Of a DNA stretch of 64,000 nt, positions 52,466 through 61,333 are shown in pieces. A model generated the notes under the pieces. It searched no databases. It had not been told where the DNA came from and saw only the letters and a program-made list of their open reading frames with translations. The stretch is from the NCBI GenBank assembly GCA_965660675.1, contig CBFIAU010000003.1, positions 186,001-250,000 on the forward strand. Reading direction: 5' to 3'. This stretch comes from UBA12202 sp002691725 (GTDB lineage: Bacteria > Pseudomonadota > Alphaproteobacteria > Puniceispirillales > UBA1172). Every line of letters begins with the position of its first letter. Position 1 is the stretch's first letter. The position numbers and the translations under genes were made by a program.

Positions 52466-53515
52466 TTATTCAGATGTATCTAAATGGGTGTTCTCAGGCA
52501 GCTGCAGAACACCCTCATTTATCATGTCACGAATATTACTGCGGGTGAGCTGACGCACCTTCTGGCCAATGGCATCAGCAACAATGCTTTGCATGGCGAT
52601 TTTGACCTTAGACCCAATTTGCCAATTTTGTTGAATATTTTTATCTAAATGTTCATCTGCGGCCAGGACATGACTTGCTGGATTAACCGAATCGGACACC
52701 ACAGCCTCACCATTGGTTTGAGCCTGATCGGAAATAATAGTCTGTTGATTAGTGTCGAGACGCCTATCTTGCGGCTTTTCTGTCTCCATATATTTGGTGT
52801 CTTCGGGCATCGCTGCGGTGTCAATAAATGGCTCATATGTATCCGCATGATTATCCGCATCATTACCCGCATGATTTGTAATAATGCCACTATCCAGGCT
52901 CTTATCAGCATCAGATTGTTGGCGCTTAAATGTCGGTTTTTTAGCGCCCCTTGTATGTTGCGTTGTATGTTGCGTTGTATGTGGCGTATGTTGCGCATGC
53001 AGGGGCACAACGGTTGCCGCTGGTTGCGATTTTGGCGCTTTATCATGGTCAGACGGATCAGACGGGTTCAATGTATTGGCATCAGATGAGCGCGCGGTTT
53101 GCGTTTTATTTCTTTCACGGTAATCTTGTCTATCATCATGTAATGATTGACTAAATGCGGTTTGTTCAGCTAATTTTTCATCTCTTTTTTGAGGTGATTT
53201 CTCGGCCGGGTTTTGAAGTGCAGATGGGTGATTTTCAGAACTGGTCCTGGCACTGTCGCCACGGTTATTATCAGCCTTAATGATCATGAAACTGCCATTA
53301 TCGAGCCCAGCAAAATCGTGCATATCGTCCATAACTACAGCCGCAGATGAGCCTGGCGCAACGACCAGTTTTCTGATGGCTTTCTTTTGGTCATGGCTGC
53401 GCTGTTCAGATGTTCTGGACGCGCTATTGAGGATACGGCTACGGCGATTTACTACCAGCCGCCCCGTTCTAGCCCGGCGTCTTAATGATCCAGCTTCATA
53501 TTTATGCTTGGCCAT
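52466..53515 (-). CDS. Hypothetical disordered protein with helical C-terminus
   Basis: A 349-residue protein with a strong GAGGAG ribosome site. The basic N-region (YEAGSLRRRARTGRLVVNRR) is followed by about 230 low-complexity residues rich in D, N, H, Q, S and T, including HTTQ repeats. The C-terminal 65 residues form amphipathic helices (KVKIAMQSIVADAIGQKV, then RQLTRSNIRDMINEGVL). I do not recognise the family. It is followed on the same strand by no close gene, but a pseudopilin-like gene lies 66 bp upstream. Confidence 0.75.
   Translation of the reverse strand: MAKHKYEAGSLRRRARTGRLVVNRRSRILNSASRTSEQRSHDQKKAIRKLVVAPGSSAAVVMDDMHDFAGLDNGSFMIIKADNNRGDSARTSSENHPSALQNPAEKSPQKRDEKLAEQTAFSQSLHDDRQDYRERNKTQTARSSDANTLNPSDPSDHDKAPKSQPAATVVPLHAQHTPHTTQHTTQHTRGAKKPTFKRQQSDADKSLDSGIITNHAGNDADNHADTYEPFIDTAAMPEDTKYMETEKPQDRRLDTNQQTIISDQAQTNGEAVVSDSVNPASHVLAADEHLDKNIQQNWQIGSKVKIAMQSIVADAIGQKVRQLTRSNIRDMINEGVLQLPENTHLDTSE
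52950..52985 (-). repeat. Three 12-bp tandem units in the disordered-protein gene
   Basis: Units start at 52950, 52962 and 52974 (gttgtatgttgc type) and encode HTTQ repeats. Confidence 0.85.
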
Positions 53516-53581
53516 TTTGGCTCCTCATAGCATCATACTAACATTATTGTAATCATTTCATAAATTATCTTACTAAAAAAA

Positions 53582-54508
53582 TCAGGGGATGGAAACGGTC
53601 AGCCGACACATCACCATCCAATGATCAGGATTAAAGGCCATCGCCGCTTGATCAGGAGGCGGCGATATGGTGCTATTTTCAATGGTTATTCCGCAATGAT
53701 TATCGGCTTGGCCAGTGTTTAATTCTATATTTTCCAGCTCTATATTTTCTAGCTCTGGGTTTTCTGGCTCGGGCAAGAAGTTTGAATTGGGGCTTGGATC
53801 AGGGCAGCTTGGCGCAACTCCAGCAGAAAAAATGATAACTTTGCTAGCCTCGCCCGATGGTGTGCTGCTCAGATAGATCAGCTGTGATATGGCTTTCCGC
53901 CATTGCGTATAGGATCGCGGAGTTTGTATCCTGTTGGCACAGCCGCCAGTATTAGCCGTGCAGATATGCATAATGCCATTGGCAGGATTATATTCGGCGA
54001 TAATCTGCGGCCAGATAATAGCGCTATTGATGCTGATATCATGATATCTGATTAGCGTTGTGGGGATATCATTCTGGCTGGTAGAGATGGTTGTTCTGTT
54101 GCCATATTCAGCAAATCCTAGCCAGTCCCGATCAGCTTCCAGGCTGGCTGGCGTGATTTGCACCCATGCCTCAGATATATTTTGTCCGAAGCGGGCGGGC
54201 AGAACAGGATCGGCAATAAACTGACAAAACTCTGGCCGATTGGCAGGCGGAATGCGAACCGCTAGCCGGGCGCTAACAGAGGCATCAATCAACCCGTGAT
54301 CAGGAGATTGGCGTAATGCCGCACTCGACCCTGACACCATGCCATGAATGCTCATCACCGCTATCCCAATAATGGAAAACAGGCTGACATAGATGAGCAT
54401 TTCTATCAGTGATACAGCGCTTGCGTGATAGGCGGCTATGGGGGCATTTTGTCTGTGTAAATTGACACGAAAGAGCCATGACAGATGCTGTGAGAGCAAT
54501 GATATCAT
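53582..54508 (-). CDS. Pseudopilin-like protein (class III leader)
   Basis: A 308-residue protein. After a 31-residue leader the sequence SAVSLIEMLIYVSLFSIIGI matches the prepilin peptidase/helix motif, with Glu5 kept but Ala in place of Gly at -1. The rest is soluble with several Cys and many acidic and Asn-rich patches, including 15-bp repeat-encoded LEN-IELEN units. It resembles minor pseudopilins of type II secretion or type IV pili (GspJ/PilW size). The start is taken at ATG 54508; TTG 54511 is in frame. Confidence 0.72.
   Translation of the reverse strand: MISLLSQHLSWLFRVNLHRQNAPIAAYHASAVSLIEMLIYVSLFSIIGIAVMSIHGMVSGSSAALRQSPDHGLIDASVSARLAVRIPPANRPEFCQFIADPVLPARFGQNISEAWVQITPASLEADRDWLGFAEYGNRTTISTSQNDIPTTLIRYHDISINSAIIWPQIIAEYNPANGIMHICTANTGGCANRIQTPRSYTQWRKAISQLIYLSSTPSGEASKVIIFSAGVAPSCPDPSPNSNFLPEPENPELENIELENIELNTGQADNHCGITIENSTISPPPDQAAMAFNPDHWMVMCRLTVSIP
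53721..53765 (-). repeat. Three 15-bp tandem units in a pseudopilin-like gene
   Basis: Units start at 53721, 53736 and 53751 (agctctatattttct type), encoding PELEN/IELEN/IELNT-like pentapeptides. Confidence 0.85.
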
Positions 54509-54532
54509 CAAAATCTTAATCTATTATGGCAC

Positions 54533-55174
54533 ATGGCTAGCATTGTTCTGATAGGGGGCCTTTTTGTGATGATGAGACGGGCATTATGTTATCGCAAAGC
54601 AACGGCAGGATGCCATGATGCGTATAGACAATCAGGCTTTGCCTTAATTGGAGTTATTCTGCTTTCGGCGGTGATTGGGCTAATGATGCCGATGCTTCTT
54701 AATCTCGAAGCCGAGAACAGAAATGCGATGCGTCAACATCAATCACGCGCCGCCGCCATGGCCATGGCGCACCATATTTATGCTTTAGCGCATGATGCTT
54801 ATCTGACGCATTCGGGCTTACCTCTGGGTTGGGATAAGGGGTCGGATATGTCGTTGCAACAGAGTAAAGCGATTACCTCTTGTAGCCAAATATTATCACT
54901 TTCTGACCAATGGCAAGGCGCCGATGCGCGCATTAGCAGTATGATGATCAACGCATCTGATAACCCTCATCATGGTGATCATCTGATCATGGGTATTGCG
55001 CGGCAAGCGGTGCCTGCTGATATCAATGGCGATACCTATCCGCAGCTTGCTCATGTGGTTATGGGATGTGTGATTACGGATAGACCATTTTCGCAATTAG
55101 CGGTTATTCGCGGCACCTATTGGCACATTGGCGGCATGATTATTAGCGGCGGCTGGCAGGCTGGATCAAGCTGA
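54533..55174 (+). CDS. Pseudopilin-like protein with GFALI leader motif
   Basis: A 213-residue protein. A 33-residue leader ends QSG, followed by FALIGVILLSAVIGLMMPML, a class III signal/helix in which the usual Glu5 is replaced by Gly. GspK/PilX-type minor pilins also lack Glu5. The soluble domain has two or three Cys. It lies on the opposite strand to both flanking pseudopilin-like genes, which is unusual. Confidence 0.65.
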   Translation: MASIVLIGGLFVMMRRALCYRKATAGCHDAYRQSGFALIGVILLSAVIGLMMPMLLNLEAENRNAMRQHQSRAAAMAMAHHIYALAHDAYLTHSGLPLGWDKGSDMSLQQSKAITSCSQILSLSDQWQGADARISSMMINASDNPHHGDHLIMGIARQAVPADINGDTYPQLAHVVMGCVITDRPFSQLAVIRGTYWHIGGMIISGGWQAGSS

Positions 55175-55181
55175 TCCTCTT

Positions 55182-56327
55182 TTACGGGTTATGGCGGAAG
55201 CGGATGCCATGCCGCCATTGGCTGCGGCTGTTGCCTGAACGGATAGTCATCATCAGCTCCGCGCTTTGACTGCCGCTATGCTGAAAACAAAGGGCATAAA
55301 GCGCCAATTCTAATTGCTCTGAACTAAGCCCGCCAAGATGCAGGTTTTGCTGACCGGCTTGGCCGCAATCGGCCATAATAATGGTATTATCGGTAAGGCT
55401 TTCGATATGCAGCTCAAGATGATTACTGCTGGTTATGAGCGGCGGGTAAATCCATGACCGGCCACTAAATTGAAAGATATTGACAGGCTGGTTAGCAAAG
55501 TTATCTTGGGGCCGCTGGCTGATCATTTCTATCCATATGCCATCAGAGCTTATTTGATGACGGTTAAATCGAGGCCTGGGGATATGATGATCGCCGCCTG
55601 CCGATGCCATCATGATCATATCCTGACGATGGCGGCGATTATGCGACACAACAATAAGCTGCGGCAGATGAAAGCTTTGATCAACCGGATTGCCAGCATC
55701 TGACCCCGGCATCAGACATGCCGTGTTTTCAACATAAAACCGAACCGCTTGGTCATAAGGCTCAAGCCTTGTTATGAGGCATGGCTCTGCCGCCCATTCA
55801 GGAAATATGACAGGCAGGGCGATATAGCCAAAGCTGCTGATAATGTCATTTGGGGTAAGCTGATAAGCGGCAAGGCATGTGGCTGGCATGACCGCTGACT
55901 TCGCATCAAGATCAATATCAGCAAGCGTACATTTAACACCGCCCGCGCTATCATAGAGGGATTGGTGACGGCGCAGGCCAAGGATAGTCAAGCGGCTGTC
56001 TTGGGCGGGAAAGCTGGCTGGTGCTGTTCGGGACAGATCAGGGTTGTCATAAAACTGCCTCGCCAAATCACGCAAAGCTTCGGTTGTTGTGATGCGGTCA
56101 GAGGCGAGCTTTGCCTCAACCAGCGTATTTCTCTGCATAGTCGTTATGGCAGCAAAGGCAAATGCCGTGACCAGACTTAGCAGCATGATAGCCATGAGCA
56201 TTTCTGTCAGTGAGACAGCACCGGCAAGATGCTTGTTATAAGCGCCCGTGGCCTGAAAGCAACTAGTCGGGTAGTAACTGGCCTGATAGCAACTGGCCTG
56301 ATAGCAACTGGTCGGGTTCATTGTCAT
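55182..56327 (-). CDS. Pseudopilin-like protein, PilW/GspJ type
   Basis: A 381-residue protein. The leader of about 37 residues contains CYQAS/YYPTS/CFQAT pentapeptides encoded by a 15-bp array. Then AGAVSLTEMLMAIMLLSLVTAFAF gives the prepilin helix with Glu5 and Ala at -1. The soluble part includes LVEAKLASDRITTTEALRDLARQF, as in PilW/GspJ. The long leader may mean the true start is further in, but no internal ATG precedes the motif. Confidence 0.72.
   Translation of the reverse strand: MTMNPTSCYQASCYQASYYPTSCFQATGAYNKHLAGAVSLTEMLMAIMLLSLVTAFAFAAITTMQRNTLVEAKLASDRITTTEALRDLARQFYDNPDLSRTAPASFPAQDSRLTILGLRRHQSLYDSAGGVKCTLADIDLDAKSAVMPATCLAAYQLTPNDIISSFGYIALPVIFPEWAAEPCLITRLEPYDQAVRFYVENTACLMPGSDAGNPVDQSFHLPQLIVVSHNRRHRQDMIMMASAGGDHHIPRPRFNRHQISSDGIWIEMISQRPQDNFANQPVNIFQFSGRSWIYPPLITSSNHLELHIESLTDNTIIMADCGQAGQQNLHLGGLSSEQLELALYALCFQHSGSQSAELMMTIRSGNSRSQWRHGIRFRHNP
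56251..56325 (-). repeat. Five 15-bp tandem units at the start of a pseudopilin-like gene
   Basis: Units start every 15 bp from 56251 (gcctgatagcaactg type). They encode the leader pentapeptides and reach to the start codon. Confidence 0.88.
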
Positions 56328-56435
56328 GAGTGGCGATTTTAGCCGCCACCAAGATCAGATAGCGATCATACCAATGCGTAAATACTGTTGCGCTTTGGGC
56401 TTGGCACTCATCAGGAAAAAGCATAAGTTACCTGA

Positions 56436-57722
56436 ATGCAGTCAAAACACTCCGCAAATATAGATAATTTAGATAAACGTGTTTGGTATGAGAAGCCGCA
56501 TATTCTTCTCATGATTACGGCGGCGGCGATGCCCATTAGTTTTGTATCATGGTCAACTTTGATTAATAATTTTGCCGTTGAGCAAGCGGCGTTTTCGGGT
56601 CGCGAAATTGGCATATTGCAATCGCTTCGTGAAGTGCCGGGGTTTCTGTCTTTTCTTGTTGTCTATTTATTGCTGTTTATGCGTGAACAGCGGTTATCGC
56701 TAATCGCGCTGGGATTGTTAGGCTTAGGCACGGCAATGACGGGATATTATCCATCCATTATCGGATTATATATCACCACGGTAATTGCTTCTATCGGGTT
56801 TCATTATTATGAAACCTGTCATCAGTCATTGGCGATGCAGTGGCTTGATAAAAAAACCGCACCGATGATGTTGGGACGGATTTATGGCGTCGCATCAATG
56901 GCGCAAGTCGCAACTTTATTGGCTATTTTTCTGATGGTGATTATGCTGACGCCGGGCTTTCAGCCGACTATGCTGCTCTATGGTGAGGCGGTGCCATCGT
57001 CGCTCAGCAGTTATCAGATTATGTATGTGGTGTTTGGTGTCACGACATTAGGCATGGCGCTGGTTGGGTATTTTTATTTCCCGTTTTTCAAAATAGGCAG
57101 CAACCAAAATAAAAGCATAATTATTCGGCCGCGATATTGGCTCTATTACGCCTTGATTTTCATGTCAGGGGCGCGGCGCCAGATTTTTGTTGTTTTTGCG
57201 GGTTTCCTTATGGTTGAAAAGTTTGGCTATTCGATTGGTCAAATTGCGTTTTTGTTTCTCATCAATGCGATCATGAATATCTGGCTGGCACCGCTGGTCG
57301 GACGCATGATTAACACGATTGGTGAACGGCGCTCGCTGATCCTTGAATATATTGGCCTAATCGGTGTCTTTACAGCATATGCTTTTGTTTCCAACGCGAC
57401 TATTGCGGCGGCACTTTATATCATTGACCATATGTTTTTTGCGCTCGCTATTGCAATTAAAACCTATTTTCAGAAAATTGCTGATCCTGCCGATTTTGCT
57501 GGAACATCAAGCGTTGCTTTCACCATTAATCATATTGTTGCGGTATTTCTGCCTGCGGTATTTGGGCTAATCTGGCTCGTCTCCCCGCCATTAGTATTTT
57601 TGACTGGGGCTGCTTTGGCTGGCATATCGCTGATACTGGCGTTTAATGTTCCGCATCACCCTGATCAAGGAAATGAGGTTATGATTGGCTATAAAGGCCA
57701 AGTCCCTGTTGCGGGAGAATAG
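56436..57722 (+). CDS. Major facilitator superfamily transporter
   Basis: A 428-residue membrane protein with about 12 helices, a central charged loop (FFKIGSNQNKSIIIRPR) and MFS-like short loops such as GREIGILQSLREVPGF and GRMINTIGERRSLILEY. Its substrate is not evident. A flavoprotein gene of the L-2-hydroxyglutarate oxidase family begins 48 bp downstream, so the two may be co-transcribed. Confidence 0.85.
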   Translation: MQSKHSANIDNLDKRVWYEKPHILLMITAAAMPISFVSWSTLINNFAVEQAAFSGREIGILQSLREVPGFLSFLVVYLLLFMREQRLSLIALGLLGLGTAMTGYYPSIIGLYITTVIASIGFHYYETCHQSLAMQWLDKKTAPMMLGRIYGVASMAQVATLLAIFLMVIMLTPGFQPTMLLYGEAVPSSLSSYQIMYVVFGVTTLGMALVGYFYFPFFKIGSNQNKSIIIRPRYWLYYALIFMSGARRQIFVVFAGFLMVEKFGYSIGQIAFLFLINAIMNIWLAPLVGRMINTIGERRSLILEYIGLIGVFTAYAFVSNATIAAALYIIDHMFFALAIAIKTYFQKIADPADFAGTSSVAFTINHIVAVFLPAVFGLIWLVSPPLVFLTGAALAGISLILAFNVPHHPDQGNEVMIGYKGQVPVAGE

Positions 57723-57770
57723 CAGTTATCAATATATCAGAAGAATGCAGAAGGTTGAGGATAGTGGTAA

Positions 57771-58880
57771 ATGGTTGATGCAAAAACAGATAGATTGATT
57801 ATTGGGGCAGGGGCTGTAGGCCTGGCCATAGCTCGTCAATTGGCCATGGCAGGTGATCAGGTTGTGCTTATTGAGAGCAATTCCAGTTTTGGGATGGAAA
57901 CATCATCGCGTAATTCTGAGGTGATCCATGCTGGTATTTATTATCCTGCTAATTCCCATAAAGCGCGGCTATGCGTGAAGGGCGCGCATATGATGTATGC
58001 GTATTGTGCCGCGCGTGGGGTTAAAACTAACCAGCTCGGCAAGCTTATTGTGGCAACAGACCACGAACAAGAAGCAAGGCTGGACACGATATTAACGGCA
58101 GGCAAGGCAAATGATGTGCCGGATTTAACGCTTATTGGCAAAGATCAGGTCCATGCTCTTGAACCTGATCTGCGGGCAGTGGCGGCTATCCATTCGCCGT
58201 TTACAGGTGTTGTTGATAGCCATAATTATATGGCGGCACTTGAGGCTGATGCCGAAAACCACGGGGCTATTATCGCCTATCAAAGCCGATTTATTGATGC
58301 CGAAAAACATTCATATGGATATCATGTCAGGATTAATAGCCAAGGCGAAGAAATCATATTTGCCTGTCAGACATTGATTAACGCCGCCGGGCATGGCGCC
58401 CATTTGGTCTCACATGCTATTAGCGGTATTGCCGCCGATACCACCCCGCCGCACTATATGGCAAAAGGCCAATATTTCACGACGACACGCAAACCGCCGT
58501 TTCAGCATTTGATTTATCCTGTGCCGTCGGGTGGCGGTCTAGGGATACATTTAACGCTGGATTGTAGTGGTGGCGCGCGTTTTGGCCCCGATATTAATTG
58601 GGTTGATCAGCCCTCATACGATGTTGATCCAGCATATGCAGACCAATTTCACCAATCCATTAGCACCTATTGGCCAGCCCTGAAGCGCGATGAATTGGTG
58701 CCGGCATGGGCAGGATTGCGGCCAAAAATATGGCCGGATGGCAGTCATTTTCAGGATTTTACTTTCCATGATGCCAGCATCCATGGCTGTGAAGGCTATC
58801 TGGCGCTTTATGCCATAGATTCGCCCGGCCTGACATCTAGTCTGGCTATCGCTGAATATGTGGCGGAAAGGCTAATATAA
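57771..58880 (+). CDS. L-2-hydroxyglutarate oxidase/dehydrogenase-like FAD protein
   Basis: A 369-residue DAO-family flavoprotein. The FAD motif is LIIGAGAVGLAIARQLA. SSRNSEVIHAGIYYPANSHKARLC and GKLIVATDHEQEARL are strongly LhgO/L2HGDH-like, as is the closing IDSPGLTSSLAIAEYV. It probably oxidises L-2-hydroxyglutarate or a related 2-hydroxy acid to the keto acid and passes electrons to quinone. The exact substrate needs testing. Confidence 0.88.
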   Translation: MVDAKTDRLIIGAGAVGLAIARQLAMAGDQVVLIESNSSFGMETSSRNSEVIHAGIYYPANSHKARLCVKGAHMMYAYCAARGVKTNQLGKLIVATDHEQEARLDTILTAGKANDVPDLTLIGKDQVHALEPDLRAVAAIHSPFTGVVDSHNYMAALEADAENHGAIIAYQSRFIDAEKHSYGYHVRINSQGEEIIFACQTLINAAGHGAHLVSHAISGIAADTTPPHYMAKGQYFTTTRKPPFQHLIYPVPSGGGLGIHLTLDCSGGARFGPDINWVDQPSYDVDPAYADQFHQSISTYWPALKRDELVPAWAGLRPKIWPDGSHFQDFTFHDASIHGCEGYLALYAIDSPGLTSSLAIAEYVAERLI

Positions 58881-58940
58881 TTTAACCAAGAACACCTTAA
58901 CAAAGAACACCTTAGCAAAGAATACCTTAACCAAGAATAG
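58881..58940 (+). repeat. Four 15-bp tandem units between convergent genes
   Basis: Units start at 58881, 58896, 58911 and 58926 (cttaacaaagaacac type). They fill the gap after the flavoprotein stop. The last unit covers the stop and final codons of the opposite-strand dehydrogenase. Confidence 0.9.
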
Positions 58941-59952
58941 CGGCAGGGTTTTTGATATCCGCGCAAATGGTGTCGATGAGCGCTTTGTTGATATGACGGT
59001 CGCCGGTATCTTGCCTGTTTTGATGACGTCTTGCCCCCGGCAGACGGACATCACCTAAACTGGTCAGGCGATCAAAAAAAGCATCACTATGATCAGCCCA
59101 ACCTGCGCCAGCCAGTTTTTCTGGATTAAGGGCCAGGATAAATTGTCCGCCTTGTGGGGGGCCGCCATCACCAATATCACGTTCTTTAGCCTCATAGGAA
59201 AAGGCTTCACCGATTAGCCCGCCTGCCAGCAATTCTACCATCATTGCAATGGCTGAACCTTTATGCCCACCAAAAGGCAGCAAGACTCCGCCATTATTGA
59301 TTGCCGCTGGATCAGTGGTTGCATTACCATCCGCATCCAGCCCGGTGCCTGCGGGGACGGCGTGACCTTCGCGCATGGCAACCTGAACCTCACCCATCGC
59401 CATGGATGCGGTCGCCATATCAAACACCATCGGGTTTTTGCCAGGGCGCGGCCAAGCAAAGGAAATCGGATTTGTTCCAAAAAAGGCTTTCCCTGCCCCC
59501 GCCGGCGCAACCATTGGCATATAAGATACACAAGCAAGGCCTGCCAGATTTTCATTCGCCAATGCCTCAACCTCTGGCCATAACGCCGCCATGTGATGCG
59601 TATGGGTCATAGCAAGAACAGCAACACCTTGATCTTTTGCTGCTTTGATCAGATGCGGGATAGCGTGCCGCTGAACGATTGGCGCAAAGCCATTATCGCC
59701 ATGGCATTTAACAATCGCGGCGGTCGGGGTGCTGACTTCTGGCTTAGCATTGCCTTTGACCTTGCCTGATTTCAGCGATTTGATATAGGCAGGCATACGA
59801 AACAATCCATGGGATACAGACCCATCACGCTCGGCTGTAAAAATGGTATTGGCCAAGGCATCAGAATTATCATGATCGGCGCCATTATCACGCATGGCTT
59901 GATAAGCAAGCTGATAGATATTGTCCAGACTAAGGGCGATGGTTTCTGGCAT
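58927..59952 (-). CDS. Ldh-family (malate/L-lactate/ketimine) NAD(P)-dependent oxidoreductase
   Basis: A 341-residue protein of the LDH2/MDG2 fold. HTHHMAALWPEVEALAN with the active His, FFGTNPISFAWPRPG, and LLPFGGHKGSAIAMMVELLAG are family hallmarks. Members reduce 2-keto acids or cyclic ketimines such as delta1-piperideine-2-carboxylate (DpkA), so the substrate is open. It lies 28 bp after the thiolase gene on the same strand. Its C-terminus is overlapped by a 15-bp repeat array. Confidence 0.88.
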   Translation of the reverse strand: MPETIALSLDNIYQLAYQAMRDNGADHDNSDALANTIFTAERDGSVSHGLFRMPAYIKSLKSGKVKGNAKPEVSTPTAAIVKCHGDNGFAPIVQRHAIPHLIKAAKDQGVAVLAMTHTHHMAALWPEVEALANENLAGLACVSYMPMVAPAGAGKAFFGTNPISFAWPRPGKNPMVFDMATASMAMGEVQVAMREGHAVPAGTGLDADGNATTDPAAINNGGVLLPFGGHKGSAIAMMVELLAGGLIGEAFSYEAKERDIGDGGPPQGGQFILALNPEKLAGAGWADHSDAFFDRLTSLGDVRLPGARRHQNRQDTGDRHINKALIDTICADIKNPAAILG

Positions 59953-59980
59953 GATAAAGGCTCCTTTTTAGATTTTGTAT

Positions 59981-61162
59981 TTAGATATTGATGTCAATGA
60001 TAACGCTGATGCCCTGCCCACCACCGATACACATCGTCGCCAGACCCATGCGCGCAGAACGGCGATGCAGCTCATGGATCAGTTTTGTCATGATGATGCT
60101 GCCGGTTGCGCCAACCGGATGACCAAGCGCAATCGCTCCACCATTTGGATTAACGATATCTGATGGCAAGCCAAGCTCTTTTGTGACAGCACAGGCTTGC
60201 GCGGCAAAGGCTTCGTTGCTTTCCACAACATCAAGATCGGTTGTTTTCAGCCCGGCTTTTTCCAATGCCATTTTTGTTGCTGGAACAGGCCCCATGCCCA
60301 TAATCCGTGGTGCAACACCGCCAAATCCATAGCTAACGATCTTGGCTAGCGGCGTCAGCCCATATTGATTAACCACCGCCTCTGAGGCAAGGATGAGCAT
60401 GGCGCTTCCATCATTTATGCCTGATGAATTGCCTGCGGTAACCGCCCCATCTTTCTGGAAAGCCGCCCGTAATGCGCCAAGTCCGGCTTCATTTGTCTCA
60501 GCTCTGATATATTCATCTTTATCGAAAGTGATTGTGGCTTTGCGGCTTTTAATCTCAATCGGTGTGATCTGGCTATCGAACCAGCCTTCGGCCTGCGCTT
60601 TGGCGGCGCGGCGTTGGCTCTCGGCAGCAAAGGCATCCATATCGTCACGGCTGATATCAAAATCGCTGGCAACATTTTCTGCTGTAATGCCCATATGTCC
60701 GATATCAAACGGATCATGAAGCGCTCCGACCATCATATCTTCAACCTTGGCGTCACCCATTCTGGTACCCCAGCGCTGCGAGGGCAGCAGATAGCCGCCT
60801 TTGCTCATGACCTCAACACCGCCTGCCATAGCCGCCGTTGCATCCCCAAGCTGGATCAGCTGGGTTGCCGAAACAATGGCCTGAAGACCTGACCCACAGA
60901 GCCGGTTAACCGTCAATGCCGGCGCTTCCTCTGTCATTCCAGCACCGATAGAAATCGCCCGTGAGATATATTGGTCCCTGGCTTCGGTATGAATAACATG
61001 CCCAATGACCGCATGTTGAAGCGCCGATACCTCAATCTGGCTTTTGGTGATAGCGCTTTTGGCAATCGCAATGCCAAGGTCAATAGGCCGCATATCTTTC
61101 AGCGTGCCGCCAAAGCTCCCAATCGCTGAACGTGTGGCGGATACGATATAGACGGAATTCAT
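59981..61162 (-). CDS. Acetyl-CoA acetyltransferase / thiolase
   Basis: A 393-residue thiolase. The nucleophile is in VNRLCGSGLQAIVSA (near residue 90), the catalytic His in NPNGGAIALGHPVGATG and the second Cys in MCIGGGQG. It catalyses reversible acetyl-CoA condensation or beta-ketoacyl-CoA cleavage. The frame opens at 61201, but GGGAG precedes the ATG at 61162 and the family N-terminus MNSVYIVSATRSAIG begins there. Two direct 13-bp repeats lie just upstream. Confidence 0.94.
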   Translation of the reverse strand: MNSVYIVSATRSAIGSFGGTLKDMRPIDLGIAIAKSAITKSQIEVSALQHAVIGHVIHTEARDQYISRAISIGAGMTEEAPALTVNRLCGSGLQAIVSATQLIQLGDATAAMAGGVEVMSKGGYLLPSQRWGTRMGDAKVEDMMVGALHDPFDIGHMGITAENVASDFDISRDDMDAFAAESQRRAAKAQAEGWFDSQITPIEIKSRKATITFDKDEYIRAETNEAGLGALRAAFQKDGAVTAGNSSGINDGSAMLILASEAVVNQYGLTPLAKIVSYGFGGVAPRIMGMGPVPATKMALEKAGLKTTDLDVVESNEAFAAQACAVTKELGLPSDIVNPNGGAIALGHPVGATGSIIMTKLIHELHRRSARMGLATMCIGGGQGISVIIDINI

Positions 61163-61176
61163 CTTTTGCTCCCTGC

Positions 61177-61207
61177 TGATCACAATATACCTGTTGATCA
61201 CAATATA
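61177..61207 (-). promoter_or_regulatory. Paired TGATCACAATATA sites upstream of the thiolase gene
   Basis: The 13-bp sequence TGATCACAATATA occurs at 61177-61189 and again at 61195-61207 in the same orientation, 18 bp apart. It lies just upstream of the thiolase ribosome site. On the coding strand each reads TATATTGTGATCA, which may include a -10-like TATATT and a TGATCA half-palindrome. This suggests a promoter/operator or a tandem duplication. Confidence 0.4.
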
Positions 61208-61333
61208 ATGGTTGAGAAGATTTGGTCAAAACGCAATTTAGCGGCTTCTGTCACCAAATAATATCTCATTGTAGTTACTTAAGGTATCCTGTTATTCTAG
61301 CATCTTTACCGTCTAACAAACAAGTTTGTTTCT

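Noticed and set aside
52649..53154. Plus-strand Cys/Arg-rich frames opposite the disordered protein
   Set aside because: They are low-complexity shadows of the repeat-rich minus-strand gene, which has a strong ribosome site.
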